Made by a program: the position numbers and the translations under genes. Shown here piece by piece: positions 1 to 12,560 of a DNA stretch of 64,000 nucleotides. Origin of the DNA: Certhia americana (taxonomy: Eukaryota; Chordata; Aves; Passeriformes; Certhiidae). The notes below the pieces were generated by a model, which saw only the letters and a program-made list of their open reading frames with translations, searched no databases and had not been told where the DNA came from. Each line of letters starts with the position of its first letter. Position 1 is the stretch's first letter. The stretch is taken from the NCBI GenBank assembly GCA_018697195.1, contig CM031858.1:76289102-76353101 (forward strand), in the 5' to 3' direction.

Positions 1-187
1 GACCTTGCCCACTCTGCATTCACACTGGGAACAAAGCCATGTGACTCTTCCACCCACACAAGTTCACACAAACTTGTGTGAACTCTTTAGTCCACACAGA
101 CCAAGCTTCAGAACTAAATTACTCCCACAGCCTACTCCTAGTTTGGGGGCCAGTGCCCTAGAATGGAGACTATGTAATCTATAGAGT
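1..187. other. Unique flank left of the solo LTR
   Basis: Non-coding DNA with no recognisable gene or interspersed repeat. It holds the overlapping inverted repeat at 55-84 and ends with AGAGT (183-187), the left copy of the target-site duplication of the adjoining LTR. Confidence 0.6.
55..84. repeat. Overlapping inverted repeats (two competing hairpins)
   Basis: AGTTCACACAA (61-71) pairs perfectly with TTGTGTGAACT (74-84) around a 2-nt centre. The overlapping CACACAAGTT (55-64) pairs perfectly with AACTTGTGTG (71-80) around a 6-nt loop. The two foldbacks share bases, so they cannot form together. This is seen directly in the sequence; no function is known. The AGTTCA/TGAACT hexamers resemble nuclear-receptor half-sites, but that is only a resemblance. 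Confidence 0.75.
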
Positions 188-453
188 TGTCATGGGTTGC
201 AGTACACGATGCAACCAAAACTCTGTATTCTATCACCATCTGATGAAACTGGTGTGGCGGCGGTGGTGTAATTGTCTGTCAATGGCCAACTGTCAATAAA
301 CCTGCTGGGGAAGTTTTCTTATCTCTTCCACAACCCAGCCTCCCTCCAGGGAGAGATCTTCTGCTAATGGGCCATTGAGTCTCACTGATAGAATTACATC
401 ATCCCACTGGGAAATGCTCCAGCCAGGGGGAGGAGCCAAGTATTCCTACCTGG

Positions 454-460
454 ATAAAAA
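454..460 (+). promoter_or_regulatory. TATA-like box of the solo LTR
   Basis: ATAAAAA about 265 bp into the LTR, upstream of the AATAAA signal, is where a U3 TATA box would be expected. Activity is unknown. Confidence 0.35.
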
Positions 461-751
461 TCTGGGAGTTGGAATACCAAGGCAGCCTTTTCCACTGGAT
501 TCTCAGAGGAACACCAGGCCCATCTATCACCACTGTACCTTCAGTGGAAGAACTCCACTTTTCTACAGGAGCATCACTTCAACAGAGCCACATCTGCCAC
601 TGGGACTGCAGCCACCACTGAATGGGACTGCCACCAACACCCTGACCCACAGGGTGTCAGGTTGTATCCTGACTCTGTCAGTGGGATTTGTTTGTTTATT
701 TGTTTGTCTTACTGCATGTGTTTTTTCTTTATTGTTTATTTTAGTTCCCCT

Positions 752-757
752 AATAAA
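752..757 (+). terminator. Poly(A) signal of the solo LTR
   Basis: AATAAA in the TAATAAAGAG context is typical of the end of the R region in LTRs. It lies about 145 bp before the CCATGACA end, leaving a plausible U5. Confidence 0.5.
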
Positions 758-1682
758 GAGCTGTTATTACTATTCCCATATCTTCGCCTGAGAGCTCCTT
801 AAATTCAAAGTTATAATAATTCAGAGGGAGGGGGTTTAAATTCTCCATTCCAAGGGAGACTCCTGCATTCCTTAGCAGACACCTGTCGTTCAAACCATGA
901 CAAGAGTGTTACTCAGGAGTTTGTCTCACCCCACTGTGTATAATTTAGATGTAGAGAGGGATGAAGAAGGGAACTTCCTTCATACTGTGGTTTGCTTCAC
1001 TGTGAGTATCCATTATTTTCTAAAACTAAGGAAAAAATTATTGAAGGAAATTTAATAAAATCTGGTATTCTATAACATGCTTTTCAAATCTCTAAAGAAT
1101 TTTTTTAATTTTATATTCCACAAATTAAAATAAATTTGCATAAATATGTTCTTAAATTGTATTAATTTCAATTTTCTTGATATTTTCTATACATCTCAGT
1201 GTGTTACAAAATCACATAGAAACTGTTAATATGCCCTCCCGACTACCTTTAAGCTGCAGTCTTTTTGCATTTGGACAGCAGCCAGTGGTAAATTTGTCTG
1301 CATTCAGTAGCATGACAGTATCTACAGTCTGAGTTAGTACCTTGGCTTTATGATCTGAATTGCATGAGCAGTAGTCAATTTTTTATGTTTTTCTTGATTA
1401 CATCTTTCCATTTCACACTTAATATACCATTGCTATAAAGGGTCACATTACACCTTCCAGAGACTTTTTTTTTCAAAATATTTGCAGAATGGAGCCCTGC
1501 ATCTGTTCTTATGCAGCTGGCATTTGGATGTTCTGGCAATAGGAGAGTGTATCTCTCACTGTTTGCATCTGTGCTGCTTAAGAGAAAAAAGCCTATTAAT
1601 GCAAATGAAATCTCTAAGCATGTAGGTATCCAAATGAAATAAATATCAACATTTTTGATTTAAATAAGGACTAGAATCTGGC

Positions 1683-1700
1683 AAAAAAAAAAAAAAAAAA
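1683..1700. repeat. Poly(A) run, 18 nt
   Basis: An uninterrupted A18 tract. Confidence 0.95.
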
Positions 1701-4700
1701 TCATAGAAACAGCAGGTTCCTATAACAAAACTGCAATCATAAAATATATCAAACCCTAATGTTGGATAGCATTTCAGCAAACATAAAAAAGGCAACACTA
1801 GATTTTGTCTCTGAATTCAAACTTCTCTGTGTATAATATGTACAGAATTAAAATTTGATTTCAATTTCAGCTATAAGTCTGTTTTGGATTAAAAGTCCTG
1901 TATTATTGATTACCTAGATGATCAAATGTAGCTTCTACACCTTGACTGGATGACTCGAGCTTTTGAAGCAGGACAGTAATAAAGTACAAGTTCTGAATAC
2001 AAATAAAAGCATTTACGAAGTAAGTGTTCAGATGAACAATTATTTTTTACAGTATTCAGGCAACTTTTGAGACTCAAATGCATTTTACCTGTAAATATGA
2101 AGGGGCCACCATGCACTATGTGCCATAATCCAGCAACTGCCTGCAGGACAGCCAGGTCCATGCCTTTAAGCTGCCCTCAGACAGTTTGGTTTTTGGTTTA
2201 TTTTGCAGCTTCTGAACCACTATGAATCCAAGATTCATCCTGTCTCTTTTTTGAGATACCTGGTACTTTTTAGATTCTATCTTCAACTTTTTTGTGTTTC
2301 ATGGTGTTTCTAGAATGTGTTCCTTGTGTTTATGAAAGAGAGGAAGCTTATATCTCACTAGCTTGTCCAACTATTCCCAGAACCCAACAGAGCAGACAGT
2401 GTCATTGCTCAGCAAGCATTGCTCTCACATCTAGGATTTTGAAGGAGTACACTCTTCTTTTGTGTAAGGATGGTCTCAAATTAGAAATACAGAAACATAT
2501 CTGTAAAAAAAAACCAAAAAACCAAGATCTTCAGACTGTCTACTGTCCTCACCCCTTTGTATGCTTGTGTGAAATATGTGTGAATGGGCAATACAAGCAG
2601 ATAATCAACAAAATTTACACTGATGTGTTTTTAGGTCTTACTGGAAATTGTTTCTTATGAGGCTGGCATGAAGCTTTGAAGACTTATGAAGCAAGTTATG
2701 TCTGTACACCAAATTAAAAGCATTTTCTTTTGACACTTCTCTCCCTTTCATATCATGTTATGGTGAGTATAAACTTTAAAATTTGGCATCTGTTATGTTC
2801 CTTAATGACTTCAGCAAAACACAAATTCTTCACTGCACTTTTCATAAAGACAGGTGGAGAAAACTTATAAAATACAAATCATTCTGGTTTTCAAATGTTA
2901 TAGAAGGGAATTTCTTGTAGTGGACACATGGAAAATTGCAGATAAATTTATGCTGCATTACAGCATAACAGCAAAATGGGAATAAAGTAAAAAAAACCCT
3001 ATGATCTTTTAAAAATGGATGCACAAAGAAAGAAAAATATATAGCTGCCAGGGGTTATAAATATGCCTTTCCTAAACTTTGGGCTTTGATTTAAACAGAT
3101 TTTTCACCATTAGATTTTATGTAAGTTGAATAAGTAACCTCATTTCTCAAAACCACCACCTGTCGTTTAGATATTTACACCCCATTTCTGGATTTTGCAG
3201 TTTTCAACTCCTACTGAGGGCAGTAAAAAATAGAACTGTGATGCCTTTTAACTGTTTTAGAGCCTATATCTATGAAAGTGGCACATAGTGACAGACTGTG
3301 AGGACTTAAACTACCTCTCAGAAATGTGTCCAGTGGGTGTGATTGCACTGAATTCACCAGAACTAGTGGGTATACAGTCCATATCAGGTGGAGATCAGCT
3401 CCTTGAAAGATGTGACTCAAACTTTGTTCCAAGTGCTCAGACTTTTGTTTATTTTTCTAAGGTCAGATTGAGTTAAGCCTGAAGACAAAACTGAGGCAAA
3501 ATTTTCCTTTTGGTACAAATCTGTTTCATATACTAAACACATTTCATGCTTGACATTTCCACTGACATAGATAAGAGACTTGCATACAGCACAAGCACAG
3601 AATTAGCAACATGGATCCCTGCTGATGAAAGAAGAGATGAACAACAACAGCCAAACCCAAGGCTTCTGTGGCAGATTTGAAGGGTAAGATTCTAAGTCTG
3701 CCAGGAACTTTTGATCTTCTTTTTGCAAAACTTAAATTTCATTAAATTTTTTTCTAACCTGTGCAGACATGCTGTTTGTTCATCTTTTATCCCTTTTGAT
3801 TCTCTTTTTTAGTCTCTAGTTTTGACTCCTATGTGTAATTTTTATGTAGCTTACCTTGGTTTTCACCATTAAGGAAAAACCTACTAGTTGATGTTAGAAT
3901 GAGAATATATCAACCCATTTTCTGCTGCTGGAGTAATCATTCTGTGTCTTCACACTTGGATTAAAAGCCCATTGATGAGTAGAGTACCATCTTTTGAGTT
4001 TAAACAGTGTTTTTTATTATTCTAGACCCAATCCCTTAGTTTTTCATGTTGATGTGTCATTTGATATAATAACAATATATTTAATTGTAGCTTAAATCTA
4101 ATATTATTCAATTTTTTCTGACTGAAAATTGAAGATTTTTTGTAATTTTCAAGTTTATTCTTCTGAAATAATATACACACAAAGTATGTGAATAGGCATA
4201 TATACCTTATACATTTCACATGTCAGTACAAAACTTTCTTCTTTGGCTAAAGTAAGGATGTAACATAACTACATGAAAAAGAATGTACAGCTCTTCTTTC
4301 CTGAGGAAGTTAATTTGCAAGGAGAGTATAAATGCATTTATATGGTAAGCATATTTGTTCAGTAAATCATAAACATCCCCAATCTATTAAATAAGACTGT
4401 GAAACTTGCGCTTTCAATCCATTTTACATGATGTTTTTCATACTTTCTTTTCTTTTCAACCATAAATCTCCTCAAGCAATTAAAAGCATATTAAAACCAT
4501 AATCAAATAAAAGGCATGAATGTGTTTACAAGTGACTCAGAATACGAGTGGCAAAAAGAAATGCCGTAATGCAATTCTTTTAGCATAATACCTGTTTACA
4601 GTTCAAATCAATGTCTTCCACTGGCAAATCAATACCACCTCACTCTGTTTATCACTCTTGTAAGCCTTTTCAATAATTCTAATTTTAAAGAGTCATTGCT

Positions 4701-6357
4701 GAAATTGTATATCCATTGATTGTTTAAAGGTTGCAAATAGCATGGACAAATTGAATTTTGGATTCAATTAAACCTGTTGAAAAATTGCAAATCACCTTTT
4801 CTTAAGAAAGTTTTGTATCAGTCTTTTGGATGAATCAACTCACATAGATCCACTATAACTACAGTGTGTCTGTTAATATAGATCAGTGTAGGGCAAGCTG
4901 CAAGCTATTAGAGGCATTTGTACCCTACCCCAGGGCTGAAAGAGTTTTCTCCTCATTTTCCCTTGACCTGAGCAGGGACTGAAACAGACAAACCTGAATA
5001 CTATTATATATTCTTTGTTTCTCATATCAGGTATCTTATCTGGTAGAACCACATACATACTGTACCCCTCCCCAGTCTGATCAGATACAAGATAGCTTGC
5101 ATCTGTAAGCTCCAGACCCATGGTAAAACAGTCTTAGGTGAATTTAATAAATCTAGTTATTTCAAGAGAACAACTTAGTGTCAGGTGCGATCGTGCTGCA
5201 GCCTCTCAATAAAATGCTCATGGTGAGATACTTTTCAAGGACAACTGGCTACTTACATTGGTGTCTCAGAAACAGAGACCTTCTAAAGTGTTGGGCTTTT
5301 TATTGAAAATCTAGCCTGTACATTAGCAGTAATAGATAGCACAGTTCAGGTTCACAATGTCACAGCAAAAAAGAATTAGATGAGAAATTGTCACTGCATC
5401 TTCTCTATGGCCATCTACAAGTAACTTATCACTGTCTTTTTTTCTGGACAAGAAAGATGAACTTTATACACAGTGAAGAGAAAAGGAAATGCTTAAAATG
5501 GCAGCTGTTCACTGTCTGAGCAATTACTATAATTCATTGTATAATGATTTTAGTTTTGACAGTGTGCATTTGTTTCTAGGACTTTGATTCAAATTTTTCT
5601 GTCCAAATGCTAGAAAGAGTGATAAAATTCATAGTTTATTTGTATCTCCTAAGATAATTAATCATATTAATTTCAAACATCTTCCTTTTTCTTCTTTGTT
5701 CCTTTCTCTTTTGGGAGCTACAGATGTCTTTTCTTTTTTGCTTTGTATTTATTCTCACTCAACCTTCTGCATTGCAGAAGTCAAAGTGTCATTTGTTTTG
5801 CTCACCAGTCCTGCATGCAGCTAAAGATGGAAGGCAATCAATAAAAAAATTTGTTATCTTTCCCAAATTGAAGTAAATAGCACAATTTTTATGTACATGC
5901 TTATAGGTAAACCTTTGGTAAATCCATCCACTTGAGTTTTGCTGATTTTAGATAATTTTTCAAGTAAGTAATATTTTAAACTAGGTTGTCTTAACTTATA
6001 AGTTGGGAAGCTTGAATGCCCAAAATACAGACTCAAACCTTGTGAGTTTTATCAATAAGCACTTTGCCTGTTTGCAACTAAAATTTACAAAAATGGAATG
6101 ACAATGAATGCCTATATGTGTAGCAGCTTTAGATCAGTACTATCAAATGTTTTCTTAACAGTGAAATTAGAAATGGGCCAGTCTTATGTGCAAGTGAAAG
6201 CTGTGTTCTGTTGCAATTTTTCTGACAAACTAGCTTACACTCTCTGTAAATTAGTAACATTTTTTGGATGTCTTGAATAATTCTAATGGCAGTGATGGAG
6301 TTAGGAATACCCAGCTAACTGTTCTCAGTATTCCCTCCACGGTAAGAACTTCTGCTG

Positions 6358-6376
6358 AAAAAAAAAAAAAAAAAAA
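6358..6376. repeat. Poly(A) run, 19 nt
   Basis: An uninterrupted A19 tract. Read on the minus strand it makes a poly-phenylalanine stretch in the open frame 6251-6499, which is therefore an artefact. Confidence 0.95.
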
Positions 6377-7514
6377 GAAAAGCACAAGCCACATCTGAGA
6401 TTCTGAGATTCCTTTAATGACTGAAACAGACATAAGAATGATTACAATTCCACTTGATTCTGTTAAAGCTGCAAAATAGCTCTTACAACAGTAATTCATT
6501 CCGTTCGTAAAAGTTGCATTGGAGACACTGAGTAACCTCTGCTATATCAACAGGTTAACTTGGACAGTTATTCTGCATCTTTTCACCTTCCAGGATCTTT
6601 ATTCCACCTATGAAAAAACCCCTCATACAAGCAATGATTGAAGTAGATATACAGATGCTGTGTTGCCAACGATCTTAGAAGGCGTATGTTTTAGAGAAGA
6701 ATTTCTTAGAACTGAAACCTGAAGATATTGATACCTCCTTCCTTGGAAAGCACCTCACTATTGAGAGCTGTAAAGCATCATAAAAGGCCTTCAATAAAAA
6801 AGAACAAAGTGTTTTTATAATCATAACCCTGGTAGAAGTGGAACTAATAGTAAGCCTCATGCCCTGAACATCTCTAAATTTGTGCTTTACAGTGCATCTG
6901 AATTTTCTTTGTGGATCTTCTGTGCAAAACGTACCAGTTATAGTACAGAAATATTTCAAAATACTGAAAAACTACGGGGTCTGAAATTTAAATAAAACTA
7001 AGATAATATGCTGCCCACATATTACATAGCCTATGTAAATCTTCATGTTTAACCCAATATGTTCATCAATGTTTTATGAATTTCTACCAAGTGTCATATA
7101 TGGGAACTCACAGTGAACTTGGATGCAGTAGGAACAGCATCTTTAGTGAGGAAAACCATGAAAATTTAAAACACTCAGATGGCTTTAAATGTCCATGTAT
7201 CAATTCCATTTAAGTTTAATCAAAAAATATGCATTTTTTCCTGCTGAGAATAGAAGTCTTCAAGTGCATAACATTTCCTAGAACAAATACAACAGCCACC
7301 TTTCATTTTATTCAGCAAGTGTGAAATGTAGTTTAGCCCTGTTTCTTGACAATGCTTTCTAGTATGTCAACTCAACAAACCTGATTTTTAGCTGAGTAGT
7401 GCTTGGTTTCCTGTCATTCTCTCTCTGCTTTAAGGGTTCTGTGTAGGCACGTCTCTATCTGCTTTCAGTGGTAGAACAGGGTCTCACAACTTTATCAGCA
7501 CATTTAGTCACTGG

Positions 7515-7545
<31 letters not shown>
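7515..7545. repeat. Poly(A) run, 31 nt
   Basis: An uninterrupted A31 tract followed by GAGAAGGG. CR1 retroposons do not make poly(A) tails, so this is more likely a mononucleotide microsatellite than a retrocopy tail. Confidence 0.95.
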
Positions 7546-7550
<5 letters not shown>

Positions 7551-8340
7551 GGGAACATTAATTTTGAAACTCCTGGAAAATTAGTTCAGACCTCTGAATA
7601 CTTCCTTCTTTCCTAACTATTTATGTCAATAAATATTGATGTCAATTGATGCGTTTTTCTGTATTTCTGAAGGAGCACCTCTTTTTCTACCTGCTTGGTA
7701 TGAGATTTTCCACAGAGAACAGAATCTCACCAGCTTAATATTTTACTCGACTTTAATATATGCATTTGAATAGTTTATTATATTCTTCTAACATAACAAA
7801 ATAATTTGTTGCTAAATAAAACCTCATTTCACTCTGTAACCTTGCTATGAAAAAAATGTCTAAGTTCATTCAATACTACTTTTCAGACATATCGACAAGT
7901 AACAACATCTGGTCCTCAGTACTTTCATACAAGATGTATCTTAGTATATGAAGCTTAGAACCTTATTATGTTTAAAATTTAAGCTAAATATAAATAGGAA
8001 ATTCCTTAACACACAGGAGCTCTAGATCAATGAGTAGAATTTAAGTCTATAAGCTCTGCTGTCAAGTTCTACAGTGCTAAATTTGGATGCTATTCCCAGT
8101 GAGAAATGTTTATCCAAATATACATTTCATCAAGTAAAATGTCTCAAATTGAATTTGAAGATAAGGAGACATTTGCTCTCTTCTTTTTTTCCATATAGAA
8201 GAGAAAATGTGATGGCAGGAATTAGAATGATTTATAAAGCACTGTTTTGCGCAAGGGGATGAGATTTCCCATTAACTGCAAACAAGGCACATAGAAATGC
8301 TTAAAGACTCAGCACAATTTAATTTCTTCTTCCTTTGTTT

Positions 8341-8391
8341 TTGTTTTAGTTTTTTGTTTTGTTTTGTTTTGTTTTGTTTTATTTTGTTTTG
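8341..8391. repeat. (TTTTG)n simple repeat
   Basis: Tandem GTTTT units with slight interruptions at both ends. On the minus strand they give a lysine/asparagine/threonine-rich open frame (8272-8484), which is an artefact. Confidence 0.9.
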
Positions 8392-8503
8392 AATTAACAC
8401 AGTCAATACATCATTGGCCAGGGAAGAGAAGATAATTGAAGTCATAATCAAAGAAATTTTGTTCCTGCAAGGCCACAGGCACAAAATTTGCTGTTATTAA
8501 TGA

Positions 8504-8520
8504 TTTTTTTTTTTTTTTTT
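8504..8520. repeat. Poly(T) run, 17 nt
   Basis: An uninterrupted T17 tract. Confidence 0.9.
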
Positions 8521-11500
8521 AAGTGCAATGTATTTCCAAAGTATGCAAATTCAGGTATTTGAAGCATTTGAATGAATTTTCAATAAAACCACTTCCAACA
8601 GAAACAATTTATACAAATCTTAGCTTCATAAGGATAATACCTTTGTAAATACCAACTTAAATGGAGCTGAGTATTTTCTGAAGAGTTGTTACCTGCCGTT
8701 TGCAGCTACTTGTCCACTAGGAGACACCATTGCTCTATAGAGCTGAAAGATGAGGTGGTGCCAGTAAATTATCGGTGGTAATACATGTTAACAGTTGCTC
8801 TTATCTTCCAGGTCATTCTCCACTGTCCATAAAATTTATATTGACCTAGATGAAGTTTGCTTTTCTTTTCCAGGCATGCAGAAAATGCATGAGATAGCAT
8901 TTTCCACAGTCCAAACATTAAAAAAAAAAACAACCCAACAAACAAACAAAAAAAGGGCAGAAAAATTGGAATCAGGAATACTTGGTGAAAAAGTAAAAGG
9001 GAAATTCATTTGTAATAATTATGGAGAAACATCCCAAATTTTAAAAGAAATAATTTGATACTACTTTGATACTGCTTATGACATTTCTAAAATAAAGAAA
9101 CTCTTAGTGGAATTTTCAGCATTACAAAAGAAAAGCATGAGATTCTTCTTGACACTTGAATTATCTTGAAATATTATTGTGGCAGCTACCAACTAAAAAA
9201 AGCTAGTAATATTTACTATTTTTAGTAGAACTGAGTATACAGAAGTAAAATAAGTAATTCTTTGAGATAGTTATGATCAAATTTTGAAAAATTATCCATC
9301 CATCTCTGGGGATTTATTTACAACTACTATAATGCTATTAAAAATGTGTTTGTTTTCTAGAATACTGCAGCAAACCATCCCAAGAGGAAGAAGTTGACTA
9401 CCTAGAAAATTGACTTCACACAAAACCAATCTATTTTATCCAACAAGTATTAAATGCTTTCCCATCATCTATGAGAACCTGCAAATTTTGGATAAAAGAT
9501 TTGAAATGTTGACAGGGAAAATAACAACAAAATACAGGAAATTATTCTAGACAATTTCAAATGAGGCGTAAGTGTGAATTACTAGAAGCTGGAGTAATTT
9601 ATCATGACTGTGAGTGATAGTCCATCATTTGAAATGTTTGAACTAGTGTAAAGGGTCTGCTGAATAGCATCTACTCTTAGATGCTCATACTCAGGCAGGA
9701 ATAACAGGTCTGATGCAGAAATTCCATGACCCACTGGATGAAATGGTCAGTGAAAAAATTAGTATTAGCACAGGATAGAACAAAACAGAGACAAACCCAC
9801 TTATGATTTAGCAACTTTTTGCTGTTTTTTCCATGCACTTGAAATGATTGTGTTCAGAATGGAACCATTTCTTAACAATCTACAGTTGCCATTTATAATT
9901 ATTTTACATCTAAGTCATGTAGTGAAGAAAGCCAAATTCTTTATGATTCAGTTCACCTAACTTTCTTTAGAAGTGTGTTTTCTGAGAAAAGGCCATTCTG
10001 AAGTGATTGTGTCTCATTCAGGGACTTGATCTTAAATGAAATTGATCAGGTAATAAATAAGATAAATAGTAGTAATAAAGGTGCATGACTTTAAGGTTTG
10101 GAAGCTGAAGTGATGATCCCTATTTATCTTTGCTGGTGACTGCAGACTATTCTTTTAGGTACCTTGTGATATGCAAATTAAGAAATTTTAGAGGATGGAA
10201 TAACCTTCTGCAGCCTTTGGCTAGGACACAGATATTGAACAAACAATTACCATTAGGGCTAGAGCATGTCCTTCAAATATTGTACCCAGTTTAATGGTAC
10301 CTGAATATGGTCTTTGTTGTGCAGCAATAGAAGTTCTAAAGCCAGGAAAATAATTTAGGTGCTATTGTAATTTCTCAGAATGTTGTTAAAGCAATTAAAG
10401 ACCACCCCTTTTCTGCTTTGCCTGCTTGTATTTCTGGCAGCTGCCTTGACAGTGCTTGGATATGCAGGACGACTTGTCTAACTCCTCCATTTGTAAATGT
10501 TTGGATCCAAAAGGTCTGAGCTCCCAAATGACTGAAGAGAAAAGAGAACCCCTAAAGATTCTCACATTTGACCCAGCTCTTTTCTAGCTTATCTTCTATG
10601 TTCCTTAGTTCCCACAAATAGATGATGTTTAAAACACTATGTAATGTTGTTACCTTTCGACAAAAAAAAAAAAAAGAATTTAAGTACATGAATTTGCTTT
10701 GTGTGCTACTGATATGTCACAATCAAAAGCACAACTTGTCTTTTACTCCTCACCCATGTGAATGAAAGAAATGGTTGTTCCTTTCCTTTTTGCCTATTTG
10801 TATTCTCTTTTTACTCTTCTAAATATTGACACATAAAATAAAATTATTTTGCTGAAGGGAGTTTTTATAAAAGCAAAATGCCTTTTTTCCTTAATGAACC
10901 TGCATAACTTTGTTTATCACTTCTCAAAGAGATGTTGCATGCCATGGAGGAAGAGAAATAATAGGATATATTAGCAATGCAATGAGCCAGATGAAAAAGA
11001 GGTCAGAGAATGTTTTACACATAGACAGTTAAAGGTATGAGATGGGGGATGTTACAAAAATGAAGAGAAGCTGTAAAGTGAAACAGTCTAGAGAAACTAG
11101 ATGGGCAATATCACTTAACTGATGCATTAACTCCTGAGTAATTTATTTGAAAAGTTTATTGTAAAATTTGACAAGAGTACTAATGTAATTTGATATTAAT
11201 AGAGTCCTCAAGAATATTTGGTGTACAAAAAATTCTGGATTCTTTGTTCTTAGAATAAAATGAAGCTCCAGACATTTGAGACTAGATTAAGAAGTATGTG
11301 GAAACAGATGGAGTTATTCTTTTTAGTCTTATTACATTTCCTTTTATCTTCATTGTTTGGCAGTCAAGCATGATAGATTTCATCATCTATCAATACATGC
11401 TAGAGATAATTTTTTTTTGTTATTTACCTGCTCTCATTAATAAGGTTTAGAAAGCTGCCATTTTGTGAAAAATTATTCATTATTCCTCAAAACCCATATT

Positions 11501-11809
11501 ATTCCCACTGTAAATACAGTTAATATCCAAGAGATTTATCTACTCCCACGTCCCCTTTTCCAACTTGCCTACAGGACAGTATAACTTACACACATAAGTG
11601 ATCCCCAAAAACCTTAGTTATCTAACTAATCTAATACCACATCTTTGTCTTTGTGTGCAACCCTTTTGCTATAAGGACAAGATCTTCAGTATTCACTAGA
11701 TACATTTTTTTATTAAACAGGTGATGGCAGAACCAGTAGATTGTGTGGTTCTGAACAGAGTATAACTACAAACTTCTATGTATTAATTCCCTCTTTGCCT
11801 ATGTTTGGG

Positions 11810-12560
11810 ATCTCAGTACTGTTGGAAGTCATTGTCAGAGATTGCATGTGCTTTTCCCTGCTTCCCTAATATCTGCAGCAAAAGCACATCACAATGCTTG
11901 GTTAAATTTGCCATCTGTAATTCCAGAACCTCAGGTATATCTGAGCCAGCAAACTGCAATTCACAATAATGATTTAATATGTCATAATTTTCAGCACTCA
12001 AGCATTCGTTTTCACTTGGAAATGCAGAGGGTGAGATTCATAATGGCACTGAAATTTCCTGCTGAATTTCCCATCTGGTGATCCTCTCTCACTACCACTA
12101 CAAAATTCCGTATTTCCATCCATTTGCAGCTGTGGCTCCCTCCCCTGTGGGATCAAAGTTGCACCTGGCTAAGCAGCCTTTTAGAAAATGCTACAAATAG
12201 TGCAATATGTCATTTTAAATGGTGACGACTCCTTTTGGATTGGAGTTAACAGTGGGCAGCCAATAACTTGCTGGCATACACAAGACACCAAATCAGAGTA
12301 TTTCCATTCAATTTAAGTGGAATTATTGATTTGCTAAAGGCCACAGAACAGATCCATTTTGAAGGGGAGAAATCATCTTTAGTGGCATCCATAGGCCAAT
12401 AATGCAACTTAAAGCAGCTGTTCTTAAGCTGTATTAAAGCCAGGACAAGCCCTTCTAATTAGGCAGCTCCTTCTCTGCCTAATGCCTGTGCAGTGCAGAT
12501 ATGCACTTCAGGAATGAAAAGAGCTGCTGTTCTTCATGCTTCATGTTTTGAGGGATGACT
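11810..12560. other. Candidate conserved non-coding element
   Basis: This stretch differs from its surroundings: no A/T runs, no recognisable repeat, more even base composition, and many transcription-factor-like words. Seen directly are CTAATTA (12455-12461, homeodomain-like), several CAGCTG/GCAGCTG E-box-like words, and two small hairpins. The first is ATTAGGCAG (12458-12466) with CTGCCTAAT (12475-12483); the second is AGTGCA (12492-12497) with TGCACT (12502-12507). Open frames across it on both strands (11842-12081 plus, 11813-12001 minus) have no recognisable domain. Conservation cannot be tested from one sequence, so the enhancer reading is inference. Confidence 0.3.

Larger units (their letters stand above)
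188..902 (+). mobile_element. Solo LTR, ERVL-like, 715 bp, intact ends
   Basis: The element starts TGTCATGG and ends CCATGACA, a perfect 8-bp terminal inverted repeat. It is flanked on both sides by AGAGT (183-187 and 903-907), a 5-bp target-site duplication. Five-bp duplications are usual for ERVL-type (class III) elements, while ERVK usually makes 6 bp. Inside are a TATA-like ATAAAAA (454-460) and an AATAAA (752-757) followed by T/G-rich DNA, which fixes the sense orientation. No internal retroviral sequence adjoins it, so it is a solo LTR left by recombination between two LTRs. The 138-codon open frame at 375-791 lies wholly inside it and is not a gene. Family naming is by resemblance only; the ends are certain. 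Confidence 0.9.
903..7514. other. AT-rich unique DNA without genes
   Basis: I see no gene in this stretch. Open frames such as 2292-2660 (122 codons, plus) and 6675-6959 (94 codons, minus) have no recognisable domain, low-complexity composition and no adjoining exon-like frames. Short A runs sit at 1683-1700 and 6358-6376. No retroelement was recognised, though very old diverged copies could be missed. Confidence 0.6.
7546..11809. other. AT-rich unique DNA without genes
   Basis: No gene or clear retroelement. It includes a TTTTG-type repeat (8341-8391) and a T run (8504-8520). The open frame 8795-9058 runs through an A-rich, AAC-repeat stretch giving lysine/threonine/asparagine low complexity and is rejected as coding. 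Confidence 0.6.

Noticed and set aside
375..791. 138-codon open frame, the longest in the window
   Set aside because: It lies wholly inside the solo LTR (188-902), shows no domain, and ends in the poly(A)/T-rich region. LTRs of this type do not encode proteins.
2292..2660. 122-codon open frame
   Set aside because: No recognisable domain, lysine-rich low complexity from an A-rich tract, and no adjoining exon-like frames or promoter.
7515..7545. Poly(A) run as the tail of a processed retrocopy
   Set aside because: I see no gene-like sequence upstream and no flanking target duplication; CR1 machinery does not normally produce poly(A)-tailed copies.
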